Source: Glyphotaelius pellucidus
Taxonomy: Eukaryota; Arthropoda; Insecta; Trichoptera; Limnephilidae
Assembly: GCA_936435175.1 (NCBI GenBank)
Contig: OW386563.1
Coordinates: 11,632,694 to 11,696,693, forward strand
DNA: 64,000 nucleotides
Reading direction: 5' to 3'
Every line of letters starts with the position of its first letter. Within the stretch, counting starts at the first letter, position 1. Positions 41,114 to 52,310 of this stretch are shown in pieces. The notes under the pieces are model-generated. The model saw only the letters and a program-made list of their open reading frames with translations, ran no database searches and was not told the DNA's origin. The position numbers were made by a program, and so were the translations under genes.

Positions 41114-41801
41114 ATGTTTTTAAAAATAGCCATCTTTTAAATTTATTTTCGTATTAATACTTTTATTTATAATAATTTATTTTGTTATTTAGACTTGCTG
41201 TTTTGTTTCAAAAGATTTTTTATTATGTAAATGTAATTGTTTACCCATCCTAAAATTATTTTTATATTTTATTTTATATAATTGTTTTTTACGATATTTT
41301 AAAAAATTAATCACCTCTCCTTTGTAATGTTTTGTCTATGTTCTTATTTGTCTATACTTGTTTGTCTTTTGTTATTTTTTATTAACTTATTATCCTGACG
41401 AAGAAAACATAGTTTTCGAAGCTTGTTGATATTGTTAATTAAATAGTGGTGTACACAAAGATATTTGTTTTCATTTATTAATAATGACGCCACAAAGTGA
41501 ATTTGCAAAGTTTGAAGAAGAAATGTTAATTCTTCACTTTTACTACTGTTTGCCGTGTAACGGAAACATTTTCTCATCACATAGGAGGGCATTTAGGTGT
41601 TTTTTTAATAGCAATTTACCTACTGGTAAGACACGACCTTACTCGACGCTTGGCAGTTTAGAACCAAAGTACTAGAAATCGAGAACAGTGCAATTGCTTT
41701 GCTTTCGGCTTCCCACTTTGAGATTTCTACCACATGTCAACAAATGTAACGTCATTGTTTTGAATGGAAATCATATATATATCTATCAGATTAGACATGT
41801 A

Positions 41802-42755
41802 TATCTATATGTATAAAAATCAAAATATGTTTGTTTCTGTCTATGTATGTATGTATGCTATGCGTTGCTAAACCAATCATCCGATTGTGATGAAACTTTG
41901 GGGATTTAATGTGCGCATGCCTGAGATTCTTACTATATACAATAGTGAGTTCTATCTATATGTATAAAAATCAAAATATGTTTGTTTCTGTCTATGTATG
42001 TATGTATGCTATGCGTTGCTAAACCAATCATCCGATTGAGATGAAACTTTGGGGATTTAATGTGCGCATGCCTGCGATTCTTACTATATGCAATAGTGAG
42101 TTCTGGCAACATGAAAATATGCGTTGCTAACAGTTCATCCGATTGCGATGAAACTAAGGGGATTTGATGTGTGCCTACCAGCGATGGTTTCCATACATAG
42201 TGAGTTCAGGCATCATGAAATTATGCGTTGCCAACATCCTGTCAATACACGTGAAAAGTTTTTTAATCATTACAAAAACTTGCAAAACTGTGAAAGATGT
42301 CAAAATTTGAGAATGACATTTTGCAAGACAATGATTGAAAAATCGTTATTCTATTTTCGAAACTTTTTAAATTTTTGGACATATTTGAAGTACTCGCCAC
42401 GCAAGAATTACAGATACTAGTGACAGCCAATGGTCGAAATTCGACCATAATCGTAATGTTTTTTTATTGATTTAATGTATTTTTTATGCATAATTTAAAA
42501 AAAAGTATTAGCATTCTGCACTCCTTCTGTATATAAACTATAAGTGTGCGATATTTCATACTCCTTCGTCCGCGCAATTTTCGTGAAAAGGGGTACAAAG
42601 TTTTTGCTTCACGTATTAATAAACTGATGATGATAATTATAAATAGGTACCGGTTTTCGTTTAAGCAAGTTTCAAATCAGAACGATGCTAAAGAAGAAGG
42701 GAAAAACAATGTATTTCTTTAAATGGCATTGCAACGCATGCCGGGTACCAGCTAG
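41802..42755 (+). mobile_element. Helitron-like element with 151-bp tandem start
   Basis: Two nearly identical 151-base units start TATCTATATGTATAAAAATC at 41802 and 41953, and shorter third and fourth versions begin GCGTTGCTAACAGTTCATCC (42121) and near 42227. The far end reads CATGCCGGGTACCAGCTAGT, a CTAGT terminus. It contains copies of the 31.1 kb repeat and of the 16.04-16.26 kb terminal repeat. No protein domain. Confidence 0.5.
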
Positions 42756-43045
42756 TACAATATAATAATCATTTTCAACACAAAATGCGACATCTTACCT
42801 TTGTATGCTGAAACCCGAGATACGTCAATCACGTGTTTTGAAATTCAAATTTGAATTTGAAATGACAGTAATGTCATAATAAAATCAATAGTGCTGCCAG
42901 TACGCGATTTGTTATATTCCTTATAAACAATATCTTTCTTAAGCGATACACGAAATACGGGGCTATTTGTTTCATAAAATCAAAAGATATAATTTTTTTC
43001 CTTAAATTAAAAATCTAAAGAGAAAAAAGAAATAAAGTGTGATTA

Positions 43046-43318
43046 GGGGCCATCCATAAATTACGTCACACGAATTTCATGATTTTTTGACCCCCCCCCG
43101 TCCCTGTCACACATCGTCACATTTGTGAGACCCCCTCCCCCTTGGTGTGACGTCACATATTTTGCAATTTTTCATAAATTTTTTTTTTGCGTTTTAATAA
43201 TTTAGATTTTTACATGTTACATCACAGAGCTGATGACCCCCCCACACCTCTTGTCACACAATGTTACACTTCTCTACACCCCCCTCCTTAAGGTGTGACG
43301 TAATTTATGGATGGCCCC
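43046..43318. mobile_element. MITE, 26-bp perfect TIRs, TTA duplication
   Basis: Both ends read GGGGCCATCCATAAATTACG and continue TCACAC. TTA flanks each side (43043-43045 and 43319-43321), fitting PIF/Harbinger-type target choice. Length 273 bases, with C-runs near both ends and no coding capacity. Confidence 0.85.
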
Positions 43319-43321
43319 TTA

Positions 43322-45040
43322 CAAGTTAGGTAGGAACCTAATTGATTTATGCTATGATTTCTCTTAGCATTAATCAGGAAACACTCTAGCATTGAAAGTG
43401 TTGCTCATTTTTTACGTAAAAAATGGATTGCAAAACTATTAAACGGTGTAAAGCATTTGATGTAAATTACTAAAATTCAAAATTTTGCAAACAAAATGTA
43501 ACCTACTAAGTGTTTTTTTTTTCAAGTGAAAACTTCTTCAGCACCGTTGTAATTTGAAACTCGCTTAAACGAAAAAGCAAATGAGATGGAATAATCGGTC
43601 TCCTCTTGAAAGCTCGTTCACACACAGCTATAAAACTGCGAGCAGATATCTGTTGAACCGCGAGCGCTTATCTATTGTACTTTCACATGACGCTATCAAA
43701 TATTTCTTCTTGTGGTAGGAGAGGGGGTCAGTAAAATTAGGGAGCGGCAACGGAATGCACATTTTTTGTACTGAAATCTGTCAATTTTACATCTGTCATC
43801 CACCGTTCTAGGCAGCTCCGTAATTACAATGACCCCCTCTCCTGTTTTCGTCGGAGAAGGGGATGCTTATCTTTTGGCGTATCGCCTCTGGAGCGGTTCC
43901 GTCGGAAGATGTGTATTGTCTATGATTGATCTGCGCTTAAAACCGCGGTGTGAACGGTCTGAAGGGATTGTATGGAGAGCGTTATTTGGCGTGCTATGAT
44001 CTTTTATATTTTATATCTGTGTGTGAACCAGCTCTAACTCGGAGCAAAGTAAGAATTATGTATACTGTAAATGATTAAATACAATATATAGTTTTTTGGA
44101 AACAACTTGCTAGGAAAACCATTCAACAATTAATTTTAAAACTTATTTTTATTTACTTTTATTTATATTTATTTATTTATAAAGAACTTAATACATTAAA
44201 AAAAATTGTGTTAATTCATCCGCCATGCCAGGGATGTCCCTGTGTTATGGCGGATGAAGTTTACAGATTGGGTACAGTTATTAAATTGTGCAATTCAATT
44301 TGATAATAATAGTAATTAAAAATTATAATTATGCAATACAACTGAATTTATGAAACAAATTGTAATTATTATATATCAATTCAATTTAAGTAGCAAGTTT
44401 TAGTTTTTTAAGTTTTTAAAAAAAAAATTGGACTGCAGTTCCTTATTCCAGGGGTGAAAGGGGTCGCTACGCTAATATTGCAAGTACGAAGAACGGTCCA
44501 AACGCTGCCAATACACTCTATCTCTCTGTGTTTCTTTAGATACATTTCAAAACAAAATACTCATTTTATTCAGTTTCACTTATCCTAACTTCTTTGAATT
44601 GAAATGAAAAATCAACTCAAATCAACCCCGAAATACGAATTTCTCCACTGAACAACTTCTCGAATGAACAACTAAAAAAAATTCGTAGATCTACGAACTT
44701 TTCATATGCAAATTTTACTGATTCTACGTAATTTTCTGGTTCCATGCCAACTGAGAATACAGTCAACTAAACACCTCCTTGAAAAGTCATTAAAAGCTAT
44801 GAAAAAATTTAAACTAGCCGATAACCCTAACCTAACGTAACCTATTTAACCATTTTTTTATCACTCTAAATGACTTATCTGAGATGGTTCTGAGTTGGTT
44901 TCATTCCGAGTAGTCCGGTCACCAATTTTCTAGTTCGGCCTACGCCTTTTTCAAAATCCGAGTTGGCATCACTGATCCAAACCTGACAGATTTCGGGAAC
45001 GGAAATTCAGAGTTGGCATTGTTGTTTCACTTGTCAAGCC
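43322..45040. other. No gene seen; decayed repeat
   Basis: Contains a shortened copy of S3 (about 43535-43600) and a GA-rich patch near 43715. The segment up to 45040 directly flanks the I-group LINE insertion. No supported frame. Confidence 0.35.
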
Positions 45041-45870
45041 ACCCACTACTGTTTTTTTTTTTTTTTAATTATTTATTTGGCTTTCACCCATTAAGGGCGA
45101 TCTTGGCCATTTCTTTAAGTAAGTTACATATCTTAAAAATTAGTTACATATTCAGTTTTTTAAATTAATTACAGTAACAGTTTTTTTTTTTTTTTTTTAA
45201 ATTGGTTACATTTTCAGTTTTTTAAAATTAGTTACATTTTCAGCTTTTTAAATTAGTTACATTTTTCTAACAAAAAAAAAATAATTTTACGTTGAAGAGA
45301 CAATCGCAGAATTATGATATAGGAACCTAGGTATATTAATAGTGAGCGTTCTTCGCCATTCAAAAGTACAGATTTTTCCAAAATTGGTTACATTTTTTTA
45401 TTTCCTCCACAAAACTGTGGATACATGAAATAGACAAACTAATATCAACAAATGTAGAATGTGGGAGTAGACAAATTTACTTGTAATTATAGAACAGTTT
45501 CTTAAAATAAACAGAACAGAGCTGGCAATAGTAGTTAACAGAAAATTATAAAAATATGAGACTGTGTACAGGGGTTCTTCGCCATTTACAAGAACAGCTT
45601 TTTTCTAAATTAGTTACATTTTATTTTTTTTTAGATACGGATTACATGGAATATATAAATTAAATTAGCAAAAACAGACAATGGGCCAAGACAAATATTC
45701 ATAAGATTATATAAGTTGTACTAAAATACAGAGTTGGTATTAATAGTAATTACAAAACTGTTGAGTAAGAAGATGTACGGGTTCCCAAAAATAGGAACCA
45801 GTACAACTGTACATAATAACACTGCAAGAAAAAATGCATACATATGGAAGAGAAGTAATGAGATTGATGC

Positions 45871-48800
45871 TTAAATATTAAGGCCGTTTTTATAAATAAA
45901 TTTTGCTAACAAATAGTGAATTTTAGGAGAGTTGAGACTAAGAAGGCAGGGTACACTGGTAGGAAGTGCAATTTCAAGTTTTACCAATTCATGTATGAAG
46001 TTTGGGAATTGGTCATTGATAGGACACTCAAAAAAAATATGGTCTAAAGTATCCTCTGAACCACAATCACAATAAGGCGAACTGACTATGTGGAACCTGG
46101 CGAGATGGCTAAGACAACAAGTATGACCTAGACGCATTCGAGTTATGGAAGAGATGTATTTTTTAGGCATGGAAGTGTATTTGTGAAACCAGGGCTTGAC
46201 GGGAATAGAAGATTGAATTAGTGAGTACTGGTGACCTTTTAACAGAGAGGATGATTTCCATTCAGACGACCATTGGCGTTGCAACTTATTTTTTAAAATA
46301 GGGAAATAGTCTCTAACAGGAATAGGAATACTACTTAATTGACCATGGACAATGGATTCCTTAGCAATAGAATCAGCCTTTTCATTTCCAACAATACCAA
46401 GGTGTCCTGGAATCCAGGCCAAGACCACTGACACGTGAGCCAGGGACATGGAGTGCAGGAGGTCTCTGATAGAACAAGTAAGAGAGTCGCTACTAGAATT
46501 GAGAGGGGATGCGCTTATTTTTTGTAGTGAGCTGAGTGAGTCTGAAAGGATGAGGGCATTTCTAATGTTGAGGGATTTGACGAGTCGTAAAGCTTCTATG
46601 ATAGCTATGCATTCAGCGGAGAAAATGGAACACTCTTTGGGAAGTTTGTGTGGGAAACACAATTTCCTGTGAGGTGCATAGACACTGGCCCCACAATGGG
46701 AGTCCGGACTGAGTTTGGAACCATCTGTGAAAAATTTTATATAATTTGGCCAGTTATTTTCAATAATTTTGTTGAATTCTGCATTATTAGATTGAGCAGA
46801 GTTTTTTATATTTTTTTTACATATTCCAATAAATTGGTGCACTTTTGGATAGAAAGTAAGACTTTCATAGGGATATGAGTACAAGGGGAGAGATTCTTTG
46901 CGATAGGAGTTTGTGGATACATCCAGGAAAGAGTTGAAGCAATCATAGAGAAGGGGAGGGGAATGTTTTTTCCAAAATGGATTCAAATTAACTTCATACT
47001 TTAACGACTGAAGTTTGGAAATCAAGGGATGAGAAGTTATTGAGCATGTTTTGAAGATATATTTTTCTGCAAGGCATCGCCTTCTGATATTTAAGGGAGG
47101 TTCGCAGCATTCAACTTGCATTGCATTGATTGGTGAAGATTTCATGGCTCCTAAGATAAGGCGAAGAGATTTTGACTGAATTTTATCTAATTTATGCGAA
47201 TTTGAAGGAGACATTGGGTCAAACAGACAAGATCCGTAATCGAGATGGCTTCGGATGAGGGCATTGTACAGAAGTTTTAAAGATGATGGGTGTGATCCCC
47301 ACCACACCCCGGACAGAAATCTAAGGGGATTGATGTTGCTTTCGCATTTCATGATGACATGATTTATGTGAGAATTCCAAGTAAGCTTTGAGTCTAAAAA
47401 CATTCCCAGGAACTTAACTTCCTTAGAGACAGGGATGATTTCATCGCCAAATCTCACCTGAATATCTGGGAGCTTACGACGACGAGTGAAGATGACAACT
47501 TTGCTTTTGGAAGGGGAAAGTTCAAGGCCATTACTATTTAACCACGCCAAGAGTTTTCTAAGAGCATTGTTGATTGCTGATACTGCGATAAAAATATTGG
47601 AGGATATTTTATAGAATGTTAAGTCATCAGCATATTGGAGAATGTTGCACAAGAAATGAATACATTTTTCTAGATCATATGTGTAAATATTGTACAGGAT
47701 CGGGCTTAAAACTGACCCTTGCGGGAGACCTTTGAATATCTGTCTAATGTGGGGAGGGGATTTGGACCTATCTACAAAAATAGTTCTCTGGGAGAGCAAA
47801 TTGACAATGAATTGGACCAATTTAGGCGGAATACCAATTGCCAGTAACTTTTCTTTCAGGATGGGGATATGAACATTGTCATATGCTCCACAGATGTCTA
47901 AAAAAACTGCAATACAATATTCATTTTTAGATAATGCTAATTTGATATCTGTAACAAGAGAGGAAAGGTTGTCAAGGGTACTTTTACCCTTTCTAAATCC
48001 AAACTGGGAAGGGGAAAGAATTTGATTTTTTTCCACGAACCAGTCCAATCTATTCTTAATCATTCTTTCAGATACTTTGCAAAGAGTAGAAGAAAGAGCG
48101 ATAGGTCTGTAGCTTGAACCTATACTTGGATCTTTGCCACTTTTGCAAATGGGAATGATATTTTGAATTTTCCAGTCTGTGGGAATAATACCAGAATCCA
48201 GAAAGACATTGATGAGAGAGAGAAAATAGGAAAGAGAATTGTCATCAGTATGACGGATGAATGTATTCAGGATTTCATCCTTGCCCGGAGCTGAGTCTTT
48301 GAGGTTTTCCGTGGCTCTTTTTAACTCATCAATGGAAAATGGAGTATCTAACCATGAAGAAGAATTTAGAGTGTTAGCTAAAGAAGGTAGTTCATCAAAA
48401 TTAGGGACATAAGGGGGAGCTATTTTATTAATAAAGTCATCTATCCAAATAGCAGAATTATGAGATGGCTTTGGCAGGGAAAAGGAAGATCTAAACCTGC
48501 GAATCATGGACCAAACCTCCCCCGCTGGAGTAGCAGGGGATATATTGGTACAGAAATTACGCCAGCTGTTTTTTTTTTTAAAACGGAATGTGCGTTTAGC
48601 AACAGCTTGGGCATTCTTGGCTGAGATGTAATTATCCATAGTCATCTGTTGGCAGTACTTCTTATTGGCCGATTTCCTCTCCTTCAGCACTCTAAGGCAT
48701 TCCTCATCCCACCAAGGGGGAGGGCGAGCCTTCGAGCCTACAGGGGATGATTTGGGGATAGACTTGTCAGCCGATTTCAGAATGGAATTAGACCAAGATT

Positions 48801-49593
48801 TATAAGAGGAGGTGCAATTATCAGAGGAAGGGGGAGGCAGGGAGAGGGTAAAATCCTGGATAGAGTCTCTGAAATGGGACCAATCGGCTTTTTTTGTGAT
48901 AAATATGGGCTTACTTTTAAAGTGGTTGGTATCTAATTGTTGAGCCAAATTCAAAATAATGGGATAGTGGTCACTGCCGCAGGGGTCTGAAGTAATTTGC
49001 CAGGAAATTAGTGGATAGATACCCGGGGAACAGAGGGTTATATCCACTGCACTAGGATTCTGTCCAGGGTGACTAAACCTTGTTGAGGATCCATCATTTA
49101 GGATACACATGTTCAAGGAGTCCATAAGGTCAATTAATTTGATACCTGAGGGATCCGAGGAAGAAGAACCCCAGAGTGGGGAGTGGGCATTGAAATCACC
49201 AAGAATGACCAAGGGAGAAGATATTTTGCTAAGCATGCGAACCCACAATGGAAGGTCAAATGGGGTAGAAGGGGGAATGTAGAGAGATACAAATGTAATA
49301 TTAGAGACAGTAGCTGCCACTAATTGGAAGGATGAATTTGGGGGTTTAATAGAAATAGGGGAGAAGGGGAGAGAGTTTTTGATGAAAAGGGCTGCACCAC
49401 CCTTCCCATCAATGCGGTCGTCCCGCAGACATTGATAGCCACTCACCTTGAAGAGTTGAGATGGCTTAAACCAAGTCTCAGAGACGGCAGCAATCGAAAT
49501 GGAATGTAAATGAAGAAGGCGGATGAGGTCATCCTTATTGGAGGAGGCGCTTCTACAATTCCACTGCAGAATTGCTGCTATTGGGGCAGCCAT
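45871..49593 (-). CDS. LINE ORF2: endonuclease, reverse transcriptase, RNase H
   Basis: 1240 residues from ATG 49593 (MAAPIAAILQWNCRSASSNK), preferred over the earlier in-frame ATG at 49713 because the endonuclease domain begins here. N-terminal endonuclease: AAVSETWF, SLYIPPS, ILGDFNAH, SDHYPI. Middle RT: YRPIALSSTLCKVSERMI, SQFGFRKGKSTLDNL, FLDICGAYDNV, GLPQGSVLSPILYNIYT, catalytic LQYADDLT. RNase H: FFTDGSK, SAECIAIIEAL, ILSDSLSSL, WIPGHLGIVGNEKAD, giving the D-E-D-D set. It ends with a zinc knuckle (SPYCDCGSEDTLDHIFFECP). RNase H after RT points to the I group. Overlaps the end of ORF1 by 41 bases in another frame. Confidence 0.9.
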   Translation of the reverse strand: MAAPIAAILQWNCRSASSNKDDLIRLLHLHSISIAAVSETWFKPSQLFKVSGYQCLRDDRIDGKGGAALFIKNSLPFSPISIKPPNSSFQLVAATVSNITFVSLYIPPSTPFDLPLWVRMLSKISSPLVILGDFNAHSPLWGSSSSDPSGIKLIDLMDSLNMCILNDGSSTRFSHPGQNPSAVDITLCSPGIYPLISWQITSDPCGSDHYPIILNLAQQLDTNHFKSKPIFITKKADWSHFRDSIQDFTLSLPPPSSDNCTSSYKSWSNSILKSADKSIPKSSPVGSKARPPPWWDEECLRVLKERKSANKKYCQQMTMDNYISAKNAQAVAKRTFRFKKKNSWRNFCTNISPATPAGEVWSMIRRFRSSFSLPKPSHNSAIWIDDFINKIAPPYVPNFDELPSLANTLNSSSWLDTPFSIDELKRATENLKDSAPGKDEILNTFIRHTDDNSLSYFLSLINVFLDSGIIPTDWKIQNIIPICKSGKDPSIGSSYRPIALSSTLCKVSERMIKNRLDWFVEKNQILSPSQFGFRKGKSTLDNLSSLVTDIKLALSKNEYCIAVFLDICGAYDNVHIPILKEKLLAIGIPPKLVQFIVNLLSQRTIFVDRSKSPPHIRQIFKGLPQGSVLSPILYNIYTYDLEKCIHFLCNILQYADDLTFYKISSNIFIAVSAINNALRKLLAWLNSNGLELSPSKSKVVIFTRRRKLPDIQVRFGDEIIPVSKEVKFLGMFLDSKLTWNSHINHVIMKCESNINPLRFLSGVWWGSHPSSLKLLYNALIRSHLDYGSCLFDPMSPSNSHKLDKIQSKSLRLILGAMKSSPINAMQVECCEPPLNIRRRCLAEKYIFKTCSITSHPLISKLQSLKYEVNLNPFWKKHSPPLLYDCFNSFLDVSTNSYRKESLPLYSYPYESLTFYPKVHQFIGICKKNIKNSAQSNNAEFNKIIENNWPNYIKFFTDGSKLSPDSHCGASVYAPHRKLCFPHKLPKECSIFSAECIAIIEALRLVKSLNIRNALILSDSLSSLQKISASPLNSSSDSLTCSIRDLLHSMSLAHVSVVLAWIPGHLGIVGNEKADSIAKESIVHGQLSSIPIPVRDYFPILKNKLQRQWSSEWKSSSLLKGHQYSLIQSSIPVKPWFHKYTSMPKKYISSITRMRLGHTCCLSHLARFHIVSSPYCDCGSEDTLDHIFFECPINDQFPNFIHELVKLEIALPTSVPCLLSLNSPKIHYLLAKFIYKNGLNI

Positions 49594-50953
49594 TGGGAAG
49601 AAGAGAATACAAGGAAGAGAGTAGAGAGGCAGCGTTGGACGGTAGAGAATTATTATTGTTGATAATAGAGATAAGTAACATGAGAAGAGTTTGAATAAAA
49701 GAAGAATTATCATTAGAAGAATTGTTGTTTAAGGAATTTGCATTTGAATCAGGGTTGGAAGCACTGCAGTTAGTTGAATTGATGTTAGAAAATACGGAAT
49801 TTTGGTGAAATAAAGAGCTGTTGTTACCATTTGGGAACAAGAGCTGGGAGTTGTGGCCAAATTGGTCATACCCGGGAGTTTTAATTGGGCGAGAAGCGGA
49901 TTTCGTCATTACAGTCTTCCTGTAAGACGAGTTTGAAGGAGAATTTATTTGGGGTTGAGAGACAACTTCAGCAAAAGATTTTTTAGAAGGAGCTATTAAT
50001 TTGGAGGCATAGAAATACGAAACGCTATTGGAGGCCATATAACATTTAATGTTTTTCTGGCGAGAAAGTTCGGGGCAGGAAGGATTAATGGCTGTGTGCG
50101 AGCCTGAACAATTGACGCAAGTGGGGGAATTGGAAGGGGAGGGGCATTGGTCTGCTAAATGATTTTCTGCACATTTAAAGCAGCGAGGAGAAGAGCGGCA
50201 CGATTGTTTGGAGTGGCCAAACCGACAACAATTAAAGCATTGGATTGTCGGGTATGAATAAATTTCCACCGGGAGAGAGTTATGGAATAAATAAACATGA
50301 GAGGGAAGCGACTGTCCTTCAAATGTCAGAACTACAGTTTGAGAGGGTTTCCAAACTACAGACTCTGAGGATTTGTCTTTGAAATTAAGACTCCTAGTCT
50401 TAATAACTTTTCCCGAAGATGTTGGAATAATCAGTTCCGAGATAAGCTCTTCTTCGGAAAGATCCACGGGAATACCTCTAACGAGACCCAAACGTGAAAT
50501 ATTGAAGGAAGGAATATAAGCCTTAAATTTTTTTGCGGAGAGGGAGTCTATGGAATTGATGAATTTATTTGCATTAAATGCGGATGAGAACTCCACACAA
50601 ATGCGAAATCTGCCCTCGGATCGGATACCACCTGGGGAAATGCCAAGAGGTTTTTTTCCAATGAATTTGCCAAATTCAAGGGGATGCAGAGAGTGGCCAG
50701 GTGAGGAATTTTGAACATAAACAATGAAGGGAGCTTTTGCTGTAGTCGAATAAAGAGAAAGCGGAGGAGCGACTGGAGGAGGAACTGAGACCTGAGACGA
50801 ATCGTTTTTCGGAAGGTCGCAAACTTTCCTTTTTTTGGAAATAGAGGATGGAATTTGACTCTCTAAAATTTCTACCTCACTACCAATGTCAAAATTTGTC
50901 AAAGGGTCAGGGGGGACGGGATCGGGTGGCTTCTTCCCCATGGCAAAGGCCAT
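49553..50953 (-). CDS. LINE ORF1: Gag-like nucleic-acid-binding protein
   Basis: 466 residues from ATG 50953 (MAFAMGKKPPDP; a second ATG four codons on is equally possible). The middle holds an RRM-like/Gag region (GRFRICVEFSSAFNANKFIN, LVRGIPVDLSEEELISEL). Three zinc knuckles follow: CFNCCRFGHSKQSC, CFKCAENHLADQC and CVNCSGSHTAINPSC. The C-terminus is Ser/Asn-rich. This layout is standard for ORF1 of I- and Jockey-group elements, which packages element RNA. The frame is open throughout. Confidence 0.88.
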   Translation of the reverse strand: MAFAMGKKPPDPVPPDPLTNFDIGSEVEILESQIPSSISKKRKVCDLPKNDSSQVSVPPPVAPPLSLYSTTAKAPFIVYVQNSSPGHSLHPLEFGKFIGKKPLGISPGGIRSEGRFRICVEFSSAFNANKFINSIDSLSAKKFKAYIPSFNISRLGLVRGIPVDLSEEELISELIIPTSSGKVIKTRSLNFKDKSSESVVWKPSQTVVLTFEGQSLPSHVYLFHNSLPVEIYSYPTIQCFNCCRFGHSKQSCRSSPRCFKCAENHLADQCPSPSNSPTCVNCSGSHTAINPSCPELSRQKNIKCYMASNSVSYFYASKLIAPSKKSFAEVVSQPQINSPSNSSYRKTVMTKSASRPIKTPGYDQFGHNSQLLFPNGNNSSLFHQNSVFSNINSTNCSASNPDSNANSLNNNSSNDNSSFIQTLLMLLISIINNNNSLPSNAASLLSSLYSLLPNGCPNSSNSAVEL

Positions 50954-51141
50954 TGGGGCAAAAAGATATATAAAAAAAGAAAATAACACTTACTGGACTT
51001 AGTCAGCAATGAATGAACTCAAAGTGGACAGAAAATATAACTTTAACAGGATAAAATCCAGAAAATTGAATTTTTCGTATTAAAACGAAAAAAACGCAAC
51101 AGCTTTTTTCAACTGTCAAAATTCGAATACCCACTACTGTT

Positions 51142-51312
51142 GTCACCTCGCTTGTCACTTGCCTTGGGATTTGGGATTAATTCATTTGGGTTTATTTTAT
51201 TTATGCTTGTCACTTTTCGCTTGTTCATAAATAAACTGTGTCTGTGTTTGCGCCCTTTGCGGTAATTTCGTAGTTTGTTTTTGAGTGTTTAAAACATCGT
51301 TTCGGAACAGGT
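51142..51312 (+). promoter_or_regulatory. Possible 5' exon ending at a splice donor
   Basis: The sequence ends ATCGTTTCGGAACAG|GTAAGG, a strong donor, and is preceded by moderately GC-rich, stop-containing DNA without frame. It could be a non-coding first exon of a host gene. No acceptor partner was identified, and the LINE lies immediately upstream. Confidence 0.2.
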
Positions 51313-51698
51313 AAGGTTTCTTCTTTTGTGTAGTCCTCTGGACGGCGAGATTGGTACATCGAGGCGTTGTATTTTGGAGATTACCAGAATGTAATTTTTT
51401 TTATTATTTCGTTTTTAAAATTTGATTAGTTACTTACTAACAATGAATAATAGATTAGGTATTTATTTGAAGGTTTTCTGAATACCCATACCCTATACGT
51501 TACTATTAGTTATATAGTACCTAAATTTTGGATGATCGAACTAATGAAGAATCTCACTAATGTGCTAAAGTTTTTACACTCGATCTGTCACTTGATGACG
51601 CATACATATCCGTTGCTCCTTTGATATGATAAAATAGAAAGCTGCAAACTAGAGACAAAAGTAATGAGAAATATGAAAATACGGTTGCATGAATCATG

Positions 51699-51869
51699 AA
51701 TTTAAAAATACATACTTATTCGAATTCTGATGAAGTTGATATTTCAACAATGGAAATAGAAAACCATTTGAAGACGTGCGCGGACGTTGTTAGAGAAATA
51801 ATAAGCGAAAACTGTCATTCTGGAGACCCACAGCCATCTTGTTCATCTAGAATCACTTCACGCAGATGA
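51699..51869 (+). CDS. Small ORF, uncertain
   Basis: ATG opens MNLKIHTYSNSDEVDISTME, then IENHLKTCADVVREII and a Cys/Ser-rich end, stopping at TGA after 56 codons. Composition (acidic start, CADVV, CHSGDPQPSC) looks more protein-like than its surroundings, but there is no domain and no splice context. Could be a transposase relic. Confidence 0.15.
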   Translation, partial: NLKIHTYSNSDEVDISTMEIENHLKTCADVVREIISENCHSGDPQPSCSSRITSRR

Positions 51870-52302
51870 TGCAATCATGCAATTCGACTATGCGCATCTC
51901 ATGTATCTGTTTGAAGTCGCAAGTCGGCTACGGACTCATACGAACTACCTTGCATACAGTTTCAGGAATAAATTGACAGGTATCGTAAATGGCCGCTAAT
52001 TCGGTACGCGAAGTAAATTTTCACTTTACGCAATTGAAATTTTGGTAAATAATCCAAGAGCCGCTGCACTTTTAATAGGCATAGATTTTGAAAAGTAAAC
52101 TACTTTTAAACTTAATTATCAAAAGAACCACCGGCTTCAGTTTCAGTCGGGATAGACGGAAAAATATGCATTAAAATCGATTTTCATTCAAAAACATTTA
52201 AAACATCTCCATTGTCGCCTTTTTTTGTACCTATGGATTTGACATTTGCGAAGTTTCATACGCATGCATTACTTAATTTACCTAAACTAAGAACCTGATA
52301 AC
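51870..52302. other. No gene seen
   Basis: AT-rich sequence before the hAT element without supported features. Confidence 0.3.
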
Positions 52303-52310
52303 CTATTTTG

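Larger units (their letters stand above)
40691..41478 (+). mobile_element. Penelope-like retroelement remnant with inverted terminal arms
   Basis: Two arms of about 230 bases (40691-40920 and 41246-41478) are inverted copies, sharing ATAAATGAAAACAAATA, TTGTGTACACCACTATTTAA and the ribozyme-like block. Between them is a plus-strand tail of a GIY-YIG type coding region. Penelope-like elements often carry LTR-like repeats in odd arrangements and are known to encode hammerhead motifs. The rest of the polymerase is missing. Confidence 0.6.
45054..51128 (-). mobile_element. Full-length I-group non-LTR retrotransposon with 13-bp duplication
   Basis: ACCCACTACTGTT occurs at 45041-45053 and 51129-51141, bracketing a 6.07-kb element. 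Its 3' end on the minus strand is AATAAATAATT plus poly(A). Two intact overlapping ORFs lie between a 5' leader of about 175 bases and a 3' region of about 815 bases holding tandem TTAGTTACATTTTCAG-type repeats and two diverged copies of a segment of roughly 245 bases (each starting near TTCTTCGCCATT). No inactivating mutation was seen, so it may be recent and competent. Confidence 0.85.
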
